Below are positions 1-14,760 of a stretch of 64,000 nucleotides of DNA, one piece after another; position 1 is the first letter of the stretch; every line of letters begins with the position of its first letter. The stretch is from Bradysia coprophila (taxonomy: Eukaryota > Arthropoda > Insecta > Diptera > Sciaridae). The notes under the pieces were generated by a model that was not told the DNA's origin, did no database searches, and saw only the letters and a program-made list of their open reading frames with translations. The stretch is from NCBI RefSeq assembly GCF_014529535.1, contig NW_023503293.1, forward strand, positions 1,768,507-1,832,506. The letters are read 5' to 3'. A program made the position numbers and the translations under genes.

Positions 1-3000
1 TGAAACGACTGGCCTAAGGGTAAGAAAACGAAACCTTGTATGTTGTCAAGTTTCACTCGAACAGACAATTTATGATTTTCACAGGAAACTTTAGATTGTA
101 CGGACATTTTATCAAAATGGTAAAATGCTGTTGTTTTTCTGAATAAAATCCGTCTCCTCAGTACTAACTTACAAAATATTCTACATCACTTAGTTTCGAT
201 TTGTAACTTGATAATCAAATAGACACTCGCTCACATCAATTTCGGGATACATCATTTTCCCTAGAGTACGATCCTTCGTATATACATACATACCAAGAAG
301 TAAATAAATAAATAAAAAATATTCAAATAGGTAAAATACATTCAATGTAGATGCTGGTTCATCTAAATTCCATTAGGTCGAAGATTGATATGAAAATTGT
401 GTGGCATGAACAGATGGAAACATAAAAACTAAATCCTAAATGGCCATAAAAACGAAACTAAAAATGAAATTTATTGTCAATCGAAAATAACTATTCGGCT
501 CTTTAAGAGTTAAATACCATTAAAAGAGGCCATCACCATTCTCGATTAATTGTCGAAGCATTTTATTTCAGCCAAACAAGGAATCTTGTCGCAATATCAT
601 ATTGATATCGGATTCGAGAATATATTTGAACCATCACTAAAACGTACAATAAAACTTACATTCAAAATTGGTGCACTGATTTCAGGTCGTCGTTTATCCT
701 TGCTCGAACAAAGACAATTCCAAGGCATTTTGTGTTAATCCGTTTCGATTTTATTCAAACCGTTTCGATTCCTTATGGGTTAATAAAATTTTATGAAGCA
801 CATCACTCATTCTCCTCAAAAACAAAACTGTTTTCATTCTATAAAATACGTAAAATATCTGGTCGTGTCGCCTTAGAATCTAATACACCACGAATTCAGC
901 CAAATGCAAACAAAAAAATCGAATTAAATTCACATATAAATCCACAGCAGAATCTTACAAGTAATCGTTGCCTATAAACTAATAAAAACAAAATAGATAA
1001 ATTTCTCGCCTACATTTTCACCATATACAAAAGTTCATCTTCGCGACACATAAATAATTACAAAAAAAATACTCGAAACAATTCTCCATAAATACCAAAA
1101 CGTGAAAAACTCTACCCACTCTGTGCAAATGTAGTCGGCATACTAAACTGATGTGAAAACATTTTTGAAGTACATGGCTCAAAACATATAGCATAGCATA
1201 TTGTACGGTTCATCGTAAAAGAGTGCTGCATCACACATGTGAGACCGTAGCATAGAATGAGAGATAATTGAATGAAATTGTTAAATGGATTTGGATATGA
1301 AGCATAAAAGGTTTTTTTTTGCAATACCGGGACGGAATCCTCAACTTTCTGTACGTCAATTGAATATCATTAGAAAATATCATTAATTTGCTCCGTTATG
1401 ACAGGGGAATATTGTGTGTACTAAATGTGCGATAATACCTGAATGCGCAGCATCATGGTATTATTTACCCCAAAAAATATTGGAATTCTTTCAAAAAAGT
1501 TCACTTCAAAGCAGCTGCTGACACTTACTATAAGTTTAAATATTTATTGGTAATGTTGGTTGGCCAGTAGAACCGTTACACCATTTTTTCAGGACTTTAT
1601 ACTTTGCCCTCTAATTTCTTGTGAAATAACTTCTCTTTGAAGTTGGGTTACAACAAAATAGAGCTCTGTTACATTAGTAATTTTATCACAAAATTAAAAG
1701 AATTATTCACAAATCTATTACATTTAAGATTGAGCTTCCGAAGGACATTTCTCTGTAGGAAATAGGAAACCTTCTTTGGCATGTGTGGCACATTATTTTT
1801 CAGTACTTCATTCTTTGCGCTCTATTGACATTAGTTATTTTATCGCCAAATGTCTATAAATACAATAGAATCATACAACAATCTGTTTCATTTGAGGTTT
1901 TGTTTACAAACAGCTCCCTATAGCTTTGGGAATATTTCCATGGTGATTTCCTAACTTGACTGCTGCTAAATAAATAAATAAGTTTGGAGTGGGTAACAGA
2001 TTTTCTCAAGTACAACAACAATTGTGAAACTTGTCTCTCATTTTAACAGCAAATACAGTTTAACATTTTACAGTCTTTTTTTGGTTTAGTACAATAGATG
2101 GCAGATTGCCAATCCGCAATCCATCCCGCCTGATAAATATGTACTTGGTACATAAATAACTATTTAAACGTATTGAGAGAATGAGAGAGAATCGTACATT
2201 TACGTATATCGGTAGTAAGGAAGTGTTTTTATATTACAGAATGGTCGTCACTATAGTGTAAAGAAGTTGTATTTTTACTATACCAAACAACAACAGAGAG
2301 TTTTTGTTACGATTTGCCGGGATAAACAGAGAACAAGAAATAAAACGTTCGGTAGAGAAGAGACATACAACAGTATAGTAGTAGATGAAAGAAAAATATG
2401 AATTATTTGTGATAAAAGCTTCATAATGACACACAACCACTGCATTATTTTCAGATTATACTTTGTTTGGAGAAACAATTATGAATGAAACAGTCGGTCA
2501 TGAATATCAAAAGATTCGGTCGAGATGTCAATTCTATGGTCGTAAGTAGAAAGAACATTGCGGAAGAGTTTCAATGGATTTGCAGCAAAGGCATGCAATC
2601 GAAGAAAAAAGGAATTGCACAAGCAAAAAAGAGTTTCACGAGGAACAAAAGTGTTTCACGTTGAAAATAATGAATTTCAAACTGGTTTGAGAAGTGTTTA
2701 AGGCTGCGTTTAAGAACTTCAAGTAATGGAGAGATTTAGAATATTGTAAAAATACCACAGGACCCCTAATGAATGGCCCCAAGCATCATTGAACAAACTT
2801 TTTTTTTTAATAAATCGAGGAAGGATATCCAGATATCACTGGGCAATGAAGGAGAGTCCTTGGCCACGATATCCTGGATGAGGGTCAAATTCAGCAAACA
2901 GAAATAAAGAACATTTTCAACATCATGAAACAAGTAACTTCCTAACGGATCGAATGAGACAAATCTCACTTGATGGCAGACAAAAGAGAATCCACCGAGA

Positions 3001-5600
3001 ATCCATCCGAAAGAGAATTGCAAATCAAGTGCGGATCTCCTCTTTTGTTTAACAAAAACCAGGGATAAATAGTTGAAAAGTTTACAAATTGACCAAATAA
3101 ATGTAGCTGATAATTCTATTGAGGGCGCTAGTCTCTACTTACTATTTTATCCTAACAACTAACAACTTACATGCACGTGTCAATTTCCAATTAATTGACC
3201 TTTAAGAAAAACGCTAACAATGTTTAATTAGCTCCAGTTCATTATATTCGTTTTTCCAAACATCCAATATTTACGTGAGAAATTTAATTAATAAAGATAC
3301 ACGCGAGAGCCATTATGTTAGTTTAATTTCTAATAAAAAATACACACAAAATCTTGGATGAGAAAAAATTCGAAATTTTAATGTGAACCGTTGAAGTGTT
3401 AACGTCAATAGAGACCCAAGAATAGAAGTAATAATTATTATTGAAACTGATACTTTCCACAGACTTTTTGTTTACTTACATACCAGGTTTACATAAGAAG
3501 TTTTTATGGTTTTTATAGAAATGCTCTCGTATTCTAAACACTAAAAAAAATAATTCTGGATTCAACTGTATGAAGTGCATATCGTATTCTATTCTCTGTA
3601 CTTACAATGAAGAATGGACTCATAAAAATAGTTAACAGACGACTTTTTCTATGTCTCCTAATTGAGTCACAAGTAACGCCATAAATATAGACAAATGTAT
3701 CTCTTCGAGGTGAGTTCAAATTTCAGAAGACAGAATACTGTCACCAATTAATTGTGAATTAATTATTTATTCCGATCGTATTGATGATATTGAATTTTAA
3801 ATAGTTTTTCTACCTGCCCAATGCGCAAGTTGACCATTAACGCACTGTAAGGCTTGATTTCCACTTACAAAAAAACCACTACATTTTGCCTCCGCTTAGC
3901 TATACCACGACTCTTTTTTACTGTTTGAGTGTAAACGGAGAGAAAGCTGAGTGTTTTTTTCATGATTGGAAATTAAGACTAACGAATTACATTTACAGCA
4001 TCAAATGTAACATACTATGAAGTGTTACAATTAAGACATTTCCAAGAGATGTAATTTCACACGTATTTCTGCAATCTTTGGCAGGGTCAGATAAGCATTT
4101 CCAGCAGGGGTTATTATTCGGATTTTTTTTTCGAAAATTCTCTAGATTTTTAGAATTTTAGACTTTTATTCAGGAATTTTTCATAATTCATTAATTTTCA
4201 GAATTTTTTAGAATCTGTTACAGTTTTTAAGGATTAAAGATTTCAAAATTCCGATTAATATGCCGCACCCTCAACACCCCTCATGTTCCCGGCCAGCGAA
4301 TTAATTTTAAAATCATAAGATTTGAGAGTCTATAAATGAAGTAAGCACTTGCTTGAATCTGAGGAACACCGAGTGTTCATGAATTAATCCAGTTTAACAA
4401 ATTGAACAGATTGATAAACGTTTTTAGAAATTAATCTCAGCTGTTAACTGTTGCGAATTAAAGATTTTCAAGAGTTATCAATTGCCAGAAAATCGATAGT
4501 TCGTCGTTTTTAGATCTAATGACAACAATTCATCTGTCTAATGTTGGACTGAAAGGTTATTGTAGATGCCACAAAAAAATAATAATTTATGACTAAGATC
4601 CGTTTTAACACAATCTCGAGTGACAAAGACCGAACAACTTAAGCTGTCAGTTTTGCGTACGCTCAATTTGTCTAAATTGGTTTTCCTTTCTTTTTTTTAC
4701 ACTTCTTTATGTACTTGCATTTCAACCTTACTTAAAACTAATTATAGACAACTCTGCACACTGAATCATGCTCTATTCTAAGGAAACTTATTTTCATCAA
4801 CGGTCTTGTCTACATATGTAACTAGAAATAAGAATATAAAATTATATAAATAATTGTGTAACATTTTTAATCACAGGCACAGGTCGATGTTCGTTGGAAG
4901 TAAAGTGACTCTAATTATAGTCATATAAATGTGATTTAGAAAAAAAAAACTTCTCCATTTCCATCCTAGTTGAAATAGTTATAATTTATTTGATGTGTGC
5001 TTAGGCACCAGTTCGTAAAAATAGATCAACTCTTTGTTTATTGCGTAGAGAATTTAACCCAAATAACACTCAAATGACATTGTTCAAAATTATGTGTACC
5101 GAGAAATGCAATGCAAAAAAAAATGGAAAAATATATATAAATCAGACGGTTCATTGTGTTCTATCGGTCCACCTTTTCGATGTAGAATAAAAAACTGTTT
5201 TCACATTTATCATCAACATATAGTTGGTGCGACCCTTATTTAAAATATTTGTAGATAATTTTACGGTCTGATCCGTTTGATATAACGGTCGCGACTTATT
5301 TTTATTTTGTTTGGTGCGTCATTAACTTTTAGTAGTTTACTGATAAATTTACAAAAGATTTGTTTGTTTGTTTTTTATTATTCTATGCTCCGCTCCCGTA
5401 TTATATACTTTCTATAAACTGTCTGAACAATACGAAATAGTAGATTAACACGGGTATTTGTGTGGAGTGGATTGGGAAAACGATAGTTTGTGTGCTTGCC
5501 TGCCTGTTTGCTTACATTAATATTATATACACAACATACATAATAGTATTGTGCAAAACTTTGTCACATGTTCAAGCGACTTCAGTTCAAATATAGTAAA
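1..5600. other. AT-rich non-coding stretch, no gene recognised
   Basis: No reading frame here resembles a known protein, and open frames are short. A modest open frame at 550-723, preceded by a pyrimidine-rich tract ending in cag (about 560-571), could be a stray exon, but I could not join it to anything. An (AATA)n run lies near 1968-1980. A TTT/AGAATTTT-rich low-complexity patch lies at 4120-4260. The stretch may be intergenic or part of a long intron. Confidence 0.4.
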
Positions 5601-8600
5601 TGCTTCCAGGGTACGATGTTTTTAATTGAATTTTACGTGTTAGAGCCAATGTAAATGCTGCGTTGCTCATATGAAACATGGATTTACGTTGCCTGGTCAC
5701 GTCAAGCACTGTTCGTTTCGTTTGTGCTTCCAGAATTTAATTTTGACGAGTGGGAGAGCAGCTCTTCCATTCATCCCATTCGCCAAAGCCAACATTTAGA
5801 AGCACACGTAATGTGCTATCAACTTTTGGTTAATAGGAATGAATGCTTCTCTGAAATCGTTGCCTACATTTGGGCGTTTCTCATCAAATCGTTTTTACAA
5901 AAATCAATTTGGTTGAAATCTAAAACCGCTATAACGACCACAATGTGTTAACTTTAAAAAAAAACGATTCGTTTGATGCAGTGTGACCAACTATAACGAA
6001 AGTCAGCAGTTTATGAAAATTTTCAGTAAAGCATCGTATTTTTAATAGGAGTGGAATGGATGCTTTGTTGTTAAGCCTACATTAGAGCGTTTTTTAATTA
6101 CTGTATTTCGGTTTTTTTTATATCTTCTTACAAAAATCCTTTTTGAAAAATGGAAGACCACATTAAATGCATTCAATAAATAGACTTGTTGCAAGCGCAG
6201 CGCGCAGCGCTGCGCCTTAATACATGACTGTCCCGGCATCTATTACACGATGCCCGCAGGGCATCGTACTTTCTAAAAATCTAAAAAGTAGATAGGCGTG
6301 TTTTGTGGGGTGGCGAGATGGGAAAAAGTTGAGTTCGGACCTAGGTTAGGACTGAGGCCGTACCTCGGACCTAACGATTTTACGGTTGATTTCGGTAGAG
6401 CTTTTGATGCTGATTCAGGAAATGTAGGTCAAAAAAAAATTTTATGCGTCGCTTGGCCGCTAGGTGGCTTCAAAGTCGGAATTTTTGAAACGAAAAATGG
6501 CTGCCATTTCGCGTAAATACAATGGATTGTAGTGAAATTTGTGTCTAAAGGGTTTTCGAGGTCGGCGCTTCCGAATAAAAACATTTGAGAGCGGCCACAT
6601 GCATGTGAGCCACCGCAAATTACCAAAAAGTGGTTTTTTGGGTGGTTTTTCTCAATTTTCTCAAAAACGGTACATAGAATTTTTGTGCAATTTCCATGGT
6701 TGATAGCCGCTGAAAATACCTATCGATTGAGGTATATATTAAAAAAATCGGCGGAAGCGTTTTCGACAAAAGATGCAAAATGTGTCAATTCAGGGTACCA
6801 ACTTTGATGTTGGTACGGCCACAAGATGGCGTCGTAGAGATTTGGTTTCTTCGGGACAAATGTTCAAAAATGAAAGTTGAGGGGGGTCCTAGAACAAAAT
6901 TTTTATGTCCGAGGTCATTGGACCGATTTTAGATTTTAGGTCACTCGATGTTTCCAGAGCCTCAAGGTGTGGCACCAAAATTTTATTTCACAGTTGAGAT
7001 CTTTGCGTCGCTTGAATTTCGTGTTTACGGAGACAATATCGTCATAACGCATCGATTCAAAGAAAAAGAATCTGTTTTCTAAAGTTCGGACCGCAATAAT
7101 CTAATCTAATGTAGTTGATGCTGGATCATTTTCCTAAAACAATTTTTCGAAAATAAAAATTTGGATCAGTGCATGTTTACGAATTAAATTACCTGCGAAA
7201 AGATAAGGCCTATCGATTGCACAACATTTGATCATCAAACACTAAACATTTTATATTAAAATATTCGATTTTCGATTCAACTTTTACAAAATTCCAATTG
7301 CATCAAAGAACCATTTTGTGGTTTGTAAACATCAACAATGTTTCTGATTGATGTATGTACGTCAAAATGGTAGTGCTAAACGTACTAGATCAAAAGGTGT
7401 CGAAAATGGTACGCTTTTTGTGAGCGCTAAAATTTTAAAAAGTTCATGTTCGAACCTTCACATGCAAATGGAAACTGATTTGGATTTATCGAACATTGCA
7501 AACTTTCATATGGAAAAAATATCAATTTTTTCCGGTAATTTGCTGAACATCGATGTCGTGGGATTGTTGTCACGTGACGATTGTGATTGTTTTTTTTTTG
7601 CGCTATCTATTTTACTTTTAAGAAATGTTAAAGTGAAACATTTTCTTTGGGAAAAGTGAATTGATCCTTTTACAAATTAATAAAGTTGATGGTTGTTCAC
7701 GGTTAAACCGAATTTATTCAATTTACGTCTTTAAAAATCTTTTGCGACTTTTGAACGGATCTTAAATAAATGATTACCAATTAAACGTTTCCCATTATTT
7801 ATTGAAAATTTAAATAGGCTAATCCAAGGTAGTACCGATGCGCTTCGGCTATTATTGTAAAACTTATTTCGAAGAAAGAGTTAAAATCTTCGTGATTTTT
7901 TGTCCATTTTCATGTTATTTTGAATGTTCAGCGGAGTCATGATGTGAAAAGTCGTTAGAGGCGTAAATTATGGAGAGGGTATAATTGCTCATTCTAATAC
8001 AAATAATTCACCTACCGAGATGATCGTCGTCGGGATGATAGAATGAATTTCTTATTATGTAAAATTATTAAAGGTCCTATACAAAAACTAGATTAGGAGG
8101 ATTAATTTTGAATAAATGTTCAAACGCAATCTTTGATTCCAGCAGATTATACAGACTGAAGTTTTTGCACTGAGTCAGTAATACAAGAATATCCTGTAGT
8201 CTGTATAAAAGTTTTCACAAGCAATTTATCTGTCCCATAAAGAAAACCTAGGAGGATGGTTAAGCAGCTTTAGCTGCTTCGGATGTATCTCCTTTTGAGT
8301 TTATACCACAATGTTTTGATCATGAGCAGCGAGTAAGATGTATAAGAGACTAGTTTATAGCGATTTGACAACGGTTGACTTTTCACAGAACTGGTCCTGA
8401 TCCAAACAAATCTTTTTTTCTGAATCCAACACATTTGTTGTGGTTGTTGTCACTTAAAAAGGATCTTTGTAAAAAGATATCAATGAAAAAACCATCCGAA
8501 ACGCCATGTAGCCATGTATCCATGCCCCTTAGTCGGTATTTTTTATTGCTAGAGAAAGACCATCACGATCTGTCATGAAACGATATTGAGTTGTAGAAAG

Positions 8601-9590
8601 CATAACACCGATCATTACATTTAATTTTACTTCCGCAGTCACATAGGCTGCTTCGTGACCCATGGGTGCATTTGATCAGACTTTCATTGCCCTTCGCGTT
8701 CCAATTTATATCACAAAATGATCAACATATAAAATTTCTGGACACATTGGTGTTACATATTACAGTTACACATACGTATGATGAGCGAAACATCTGTCGT
8801 ACATATAAAGTTACACGAAATTGATATTTTACTTAAAACTAATGTTCCACATTTATACAACGTACCCTTACTGTGAATTTTGAACAACAAAGTTACTGAG
8901 AATAAAAGATCATTGTGGTTTGGGTGACACATAAATCACAAAGTGTTTTGTTTTAGTTTTGCTCGTTTTAAAAATTTGGTTTCCTTCATTACCAAGTTTT
9001 TCAGATTCATCTTCGTTACTAATAGTTATTTGTTTACGAGGGTTACAAGCGAAAGTGCTTTAAATCAATCGTCTAAGACAGGTACATATGTAATGTTTCA
9101 TGCAAAGGGCAGAAAATCCTCATTTTTGTGTTCAGGTGATAAATTGCGTCACCTAAAATGATATCCGTTGTTTTGTAAGAATACACAGGGACCTGCGTCA
9201 CATTTCCCTGTTCAGTTGGTTTTGACTGATATTCATTCTTATAAAAAGAAGTATAAACAATATAAAAACAATTAAAATCGTCCAAGATGAACTTGATGTA
9301 TAGTTTTTGTCTCAGTTTCCCTAAGTAAGAATAATTTGTAAGATTTTTTTATTTTGTTGTTGCAAAAAGGTTTCTTGTTGTTCTGTGTTATAAAGTAATT
9401 TAGCTCTACGTTCCTTTAACTACACTTTATGTAGCGAAAGATTTGTTTCATATTTATTTTCGCAATTTCTGCAATAGTTTTTAGTGATTAAAATTAATGA
9501 ATCGTGAATGTCTGATTACAACAAAAGCTTAAAAAGTTTTTCAACCTTTTTTTTGTCTTTGATGACATTAAGTTAGTGAACCTTGTAGAA
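5600..9590. other. Non-coding stretch with a GC-richer island and repeat relics
   Basis: No gene is recognised. Bases about 6180-6960 are visibly less AT-rich than the flanks. They contain a perfect short palindrome (gatgcccgcagggcatcg, 6250-6267) and a second one around 6796-6817 (ggtaccaac...gttggtacg). A half-copy of the palindromic family C sits at about 9035-9165, where the gttacaagcgaaagtgc and aatcgtct motifs match 34,515-34,560. The 99-codon open frame at 5655-5951 has no recognisable similarity. Confidence 0.4.
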
Positions 9591-9594
9591 AAAT

Positions 9595-12500
9595 TGTATG
9601 TTCTTGTTCCCTTGACTGAAAGTCATGGGTCTCACGGATGATAAACACTCTAAAATGTTTCTCTCAATAGGTTACCCCATTACCTACCTAGGGAAAATCG
9701 TTTACCTCGCTCGTAAAATAATAGCAGATTACTATACCAGGAAAGTAATTTGATATCTCGTATCCAGACGAGTAAAAGTATCCGAGGGCTTTTGTGAGTG
9801 ATTTCGTGGTAGTTTTTTTTGTATAAAAAATTAAACGATTTTAAACTTTGCGGCCATAATCCAAACGAGTTTCATTTTTGTTCAAGGGCATTAGCAAAAA
9901 AATCTTTTCAACTCCTTTTATAGCAGACAATAGGACTTACAATCGTTTGAAAATGTAAGAGTGTCGGGACATCTGGCACACGAAGTGAGAAATTCTCATA
10001 TTTTCGAAATCAGTTTTTCACAATCTCACAGACACAAAGTCCATGCTACGAATATTTGCTTACCCTGTCATCAACTTACTGTCTCCTTTTTTTTAAATTT
10101 CAGTAACAAAATCGTGCAAGTTCACCCTTGACGTATAGTTGATATATATCAATATCAGCTTACCCGTCCCGTTAGATTATAGTTCTCTTTGTTTATTCTA
10201 TAAATTTGTTTTGAATCAAATAAAAAGAACGTGCAGTTTATGAAAAACTAAAACTGTTTTAAAGTTGATATGTTTGTAACAATAGCAAAAATTGATTGAG
10301 AAAACCAGTAAGTCAAGGGAACCGACCCACCCAAAACGTGGAACCTAGTTATAAAGTCGACTTGTAATGTACACCGTCTAAATTTTAGGCGATGGTGTAG
10401 CGGGTGAATGCCATTTACATTACAGTATATGCTACATTATAGAAACACGCTAACGCTAACACATTTTTTATTTTCTGTGGGGAGTTGTCTTTAAGAAACA
10501 ATCACAAGCGCATCTTTGGATAGGGGGCACTTGGGCATAGACAGATGAATGAGCTCGTTTGGAAAATTCATTTACAGTTTGCCTTAAACTAGGAATTTCT
10601 ATCGATTAAAACACAAAATTCCTTACTCTAACACATGCATACGTAAAATGATATAGTTATTTACGTATCCATTGTGGACGGTAGATTTTAGAAAACAATA
10701 TTAATTTTCCTAAAGCGAATGACAGGAAAGAGATAAAAGTGGCTCATTACACACTAGACACCTGGGGAAAACAAGAAAATTCGTTTAAGTTTCAAAAGCA
10801 TTACAAAACTCGGCTTCGCCTCGGATGAACAAACTTCACACGAAAACTGGACTTTTCAACTTTTTATCTAAAATTTACGAGTTTCTCGTCGTTGATGATG
10901 CGCCCTTAAAGTATATACGAGTCATATTATTTTGTAAGAAACTTATACCTACTTTATTTTTACAAGCTTAAACAAGCATATTAAGCAATGAAACTAACAT
11001 TGCTGATTTCTTCAATTTTTCTTGTTCCCCTTCTATGAAAAATTGAAAGCTAAAATGTATACAGAAACAGTTTAAGTTTGACGGATGATATCAATCATCG
11101 AACACTTTGCAATAACTGCAACAAATTGTTGCTGTTCACGCGATACATTAAAATTTTAAAAATTTTGTAAGAAAAATTACTGTGTGTCATGTCGTTAGAG
11201 CGTACCGAAATAATACAAATTCTAAGTTGTTATTAAGTTCATTCAATTCTCGACACTCATTCGATGCACCTATCATCAACTGTAGAAGAAAACAAAAAAA
11301 AAAACATTTCTACTAACCTAACACCTAACCAGCCCGGTATCTTTTTTCTTTTCTGAACGACCTAAAGATATTCCGGAGATTTCAAATATCACTTCGTATG
11401 GTAAAATGTAAAAATAAAAAAAACAACCGCAGTTTGAGTGTGTAGATATCTCTTTACAACAATTTCCAAGACTTCTCGATTTCCTTTAAGTTTTGCCCGT
11501 ACAGTCTTTCGTACTTAATATATTTAAAGTGGTTGCATTTATATGCTCGTGCTGAGATAGATTACAACAAAGATAGATGCAAGACATTCGATATATGTTT
11601 ATATTTACACTTGAAGAATTTGTTAGTTTAAATGTTTCTCATTTTGAGTGTTTAAACTGCAGTTAGGAATATTTTGATTGAGATTCAGTAAAGGTTATAC
11701 GCCGCATACTGACTTTATATCCGCTAAAATAAACTCTTGTGAAAGAAACAATATTTCTTTTAAGAATTTAAATACATTTTTACGAAGAAGACGATGTCTA
11801 AGAAATATTTATAAAATGATAAAAGAAAATACATAAAATTCGAATGTTACCTTTTTTTCTTAAATATTTTCCTTTAAAGAATCTGTGGGAATTTCTATCC
11901 AAATCAATGTTTGTCATCAGTAAAAATTTTCTGTATGTAGTAAGCACAGCTTAGAAGTATTGTTTTGATATTTAGTGTCACATTTAACACACAAGAAGGA
12001 ATCACGAAGTGTGTTTGCAATGGAAAGTTTGCCATTGTAAACATGGCTTATTATTCGGAATTTTAATTCCTAAAAATTTTCACAATTCTTAGTTTTACCA
12101 ATTTTTTTTTATATTTCTTAAAATTCTCAAGAAAAAACTAGGTCCCACCTCTTGGGTGGGTCAGGTCTCTTGACTATCTGGTTTTTTCAATCAATGTTTG
12201 CGATTGTTACAAAAATATCATTAAACTGTCTTGCTCTGTCAGAAATTGCTCATTCCTCATATTTTATTTAAAACAAATTTTCAGAACAAACAAAGCGAGA
12301 TATGTCTTAAATTTTCACGATGCTACGACTTACCTGCTATAAAAGGCGTTCAAAGGATCGCGTCTTAAACAAAAATGAAACTCGGGTAAATCACAATCAC
12401 GGTCCTCGCTTCGCTCTGACCGCAAAATTCACACTCGTTTAATTTTTTTTCTACGAACAACTATCGCGAAATCACTCAAAAAATTGTTTTCAGAATAACT

Positions 12501-12700
12501 CCTAGATCATTACTCCGATACTTTCCGTCCGTCGAAACACTTTCTTCGAACTCGTCGATTAAAGAAAAGTTTTTGGAAATTCGTTGAGAATTACTCATGT
12601 TATCGTGTAATGAAGAAATGAACAAAGTGTGACAAATATTTTAGTGCGTGTTAATCATCCGTAAGATCCATAACTTTCAGTCAAGAGAATAAGAATTTTA
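9595..12700. mobile_element. Fold-back-like element 1, about 3.1 kb with long imperfect inverted arms
   Basis: The left arm begins near 9601 with ttcttgttcccttgactgaa, and the right arm ends near 12,690 with its inverted counterpart (tttcagtcaagagaataaga). Similarity continues inward for several hundred bases. The motif gagtgatttcg at about 9797-9810 pairs with 12,466-12,480. The motif gagtttcatttttgtt at about 9867-9885 pairs with 12,372-12,388. The motif cttttatagcag at about 9916-9928 pairs with 12,336-12,350. A second, nested inverted pair (agtcaagggaaccgacccac at about 10,312 against its inverse near 12,150-12,175) frames the centre. No transposase-like frame was seen inside, so it is probably non-autonomous. 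Arm identity is imperfect, so the element is not recent. Boundaries are estimates; no clear target duplication was found. Confidence 0.6.
10735..10870 (+). repeat. Dispersed repeat family L, copy 1
   Basis: About 135 bp matches the inverse of 15,340-15,490. Shared landmarks are aagtggct(c/t)attacacact, ggaaaacaagaaaa, cggcttcgcctcggat (gattcgcctcggat in the other copy) and acttcacacgaaaact. It lies in the centre of fold-back element 1. No coding potential is visible. Confidence 0.6.
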
Positions 12701-14559
12701 TGAATTTTTTAAGTATTTTTGAAAATTTTGAGAACATTTCTAGAATTTTTAAGAATCAAAATTCTGAATTAAGAACCCGGACTGTCAACTCATATCATCT
12801 TGAAATTCTCAGTCTTCATTTGAAGTTCTCTTTATAATGACTCGCATGGAATTTGTCCAAAGCAATGGTGAAACTCCAGTCTAAAGTTACAGTTATGACA
12901 AACTATGTATACCACAATATTTAGCTGCATAAAACAACAAATAATAGGCATTGTATTGGATTATAGGATTGTCAATACAGCTAAATATTACTACAAACAA
13001 CTGTAACTAAATGGTAATTATGCTTTATTTTTACAGCCGAGTAGCCAAGGTTCAAACCGATGTAGAGCCGAAAAATCGTCTGTGGCAATGAAATAAATAT
13101 GAATTTTCGCAGCAAATATTCAAATCTCAATTTATTCCTTCCATTCTGGAACCTTAGGAAATTATGGGAATTCTAGGAAACTTTCTTGAATTTTGTGGAA
13201 TTTTAGGGAACTATTGGAAATATTGATGGAGACAAAGTAATGCGAAAGAGTTCAAAAAATGTCCTTCTAATGTTTTGTATAATAAAATGCCTCAATTGTA
13301 TCGACCCATTCACATTACCCATTAAAAATTAAATTTTTCTATCAATTTTTCTATAAATTAGGATCTCTGCTTCGAAACATTTACACAATTTGTCAAGAGT
13401 CTTGTTCTTGTTAATGAGAACGAAGCGGAATAAATAAATAAATTAATAATTGTCACATTGGCCCCCATTTATCATAAAATATAAATTAATGTAAAATTAA
13501 TTGAACAAAATATAAACAAAAATATCAATGTGATACCAACAAGAATATCGGCGACTAAAAAAAATGGGAAGTACTGCGACCATAATATAAACAACCACAC
13601 TTCGGATGCTTTTTATCAAAAAAGGTTATTAACGTAATTGAATCAATAAAAGAAACATTTCGATGTGACAACAACCAATCAATTTAATAGAAAAATAATT
13701 TGATTTACGATTTTCGAGCCCGCAGCACGAAGTGAGCCTTCTAGATGCAATGGTTTGTTGCTCATGTAACTTCATGCACTCATGGAAGATAAAGTGCCCA
13801 ATTTAAGATTTTTCATTTCGATAATGCGAACAAGGATTAGGCATGTTGCGCTGCAGCAATGTAAAAGGTTTTTTTCCAAGAAAATTTCAGTGAACATTGG
13901 AATGATTATGGTTACAAAATGGATACAATCGATTGTATGATTAATGAATCATAAATATGATGGATCAGATATACATATATAGATGCAGTGCATGCTTACA
14001 TATGTAGATATGGGTAAATTCTCCGTGATATGCTCTGTACGGGAGGAATACATTTAATGGAAAATATTATTCTTCGTTTTTATTTTCTGTTTACAAACCG
14101 TAGAGGATTAGTAATGCTTGATTTTTCACTTACATGTGTGTTCAATTCGGTCGGAATAAAATGAAATTTATTCAATTTGATTCTTTTAACATTATTTTCG
14201 CTTTAAATTGAAATTCTGTTCCTTGTCAGATTTATTTCAGATGTGAGAGCTCCGTGGCGCAAAATGTAATTAAATTTTTCTTTTGATCATAAAATGAACA
14301 TTGTTTAAATGGACGAGATTATATAAATATCACTAAGTCGTTGGTTTCGATATACTTTTTCATTTAATTTATTCAGAGAACACATCTAGATTCAACGCGT
14401 AAAACTTTAGTTACACAATAATCGCAACAAAAAACATAAGGAGGGACCGGTGTTGGTGTACACATAATAGAGCTACTTGTACGCCATCTTTAAAATCTCT
14501 CCATCTAGACTTATCCCCGTCTTTCATTAAATTGCGAATTGTTTACAGACCATCACGAA

Positions 14560-14760
14560 TTCATATTTAATAAATAAGGCTCACATATGTCCATAAATGG
14601 GATGCATTTAATATACCCAACACATAACTGATCCGGATTCGATTCCCGTGTCATACATGGTCCACATGGAATTTTTCTAGCTTCATAATTTAGGTATTTG
14701 CAGTGTGTTTGGTGGCTACAAGGATGTACACACTGAATGATTCTAATGACATAAATCAAA
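14560..14760 (+). repeat. Possible SINE relic with a tRNA-like B-box
   Basis: The sequence ggattcgattcccg at about 14,636-14,649 fits an RNA polymerase III B-box (consensus GGTTCGANTCC), as in tRNA-derived SINEs. A convincing A-box at the right distance upstream was not found, and no cloverleaf can be drawn. It may be a decayed SINE or a chance match. Confidence 0.25.

Noticed and set aside
5655-5951. 98-codon open frame with a possible protein
   Set aside because: No start context, no relatives recognised and no splice-consistent neighbours; its composition fits chance.
6240-6270. Bacterial-type terminator or inserted bacterial DNA (gatgcccgcagggcatcg palindrome in a GC-richer island)
   Set aside because: No bacterial gene or ribosome binding site is nearby, and single palindromes are common among the repeats here.
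14246-14265. tRNA 5' end resembling gctccgtggcgcaa
   Set aside because: Only about 14 bases fit. No anticodon stem, T-arm or B-box follows at the right distance.
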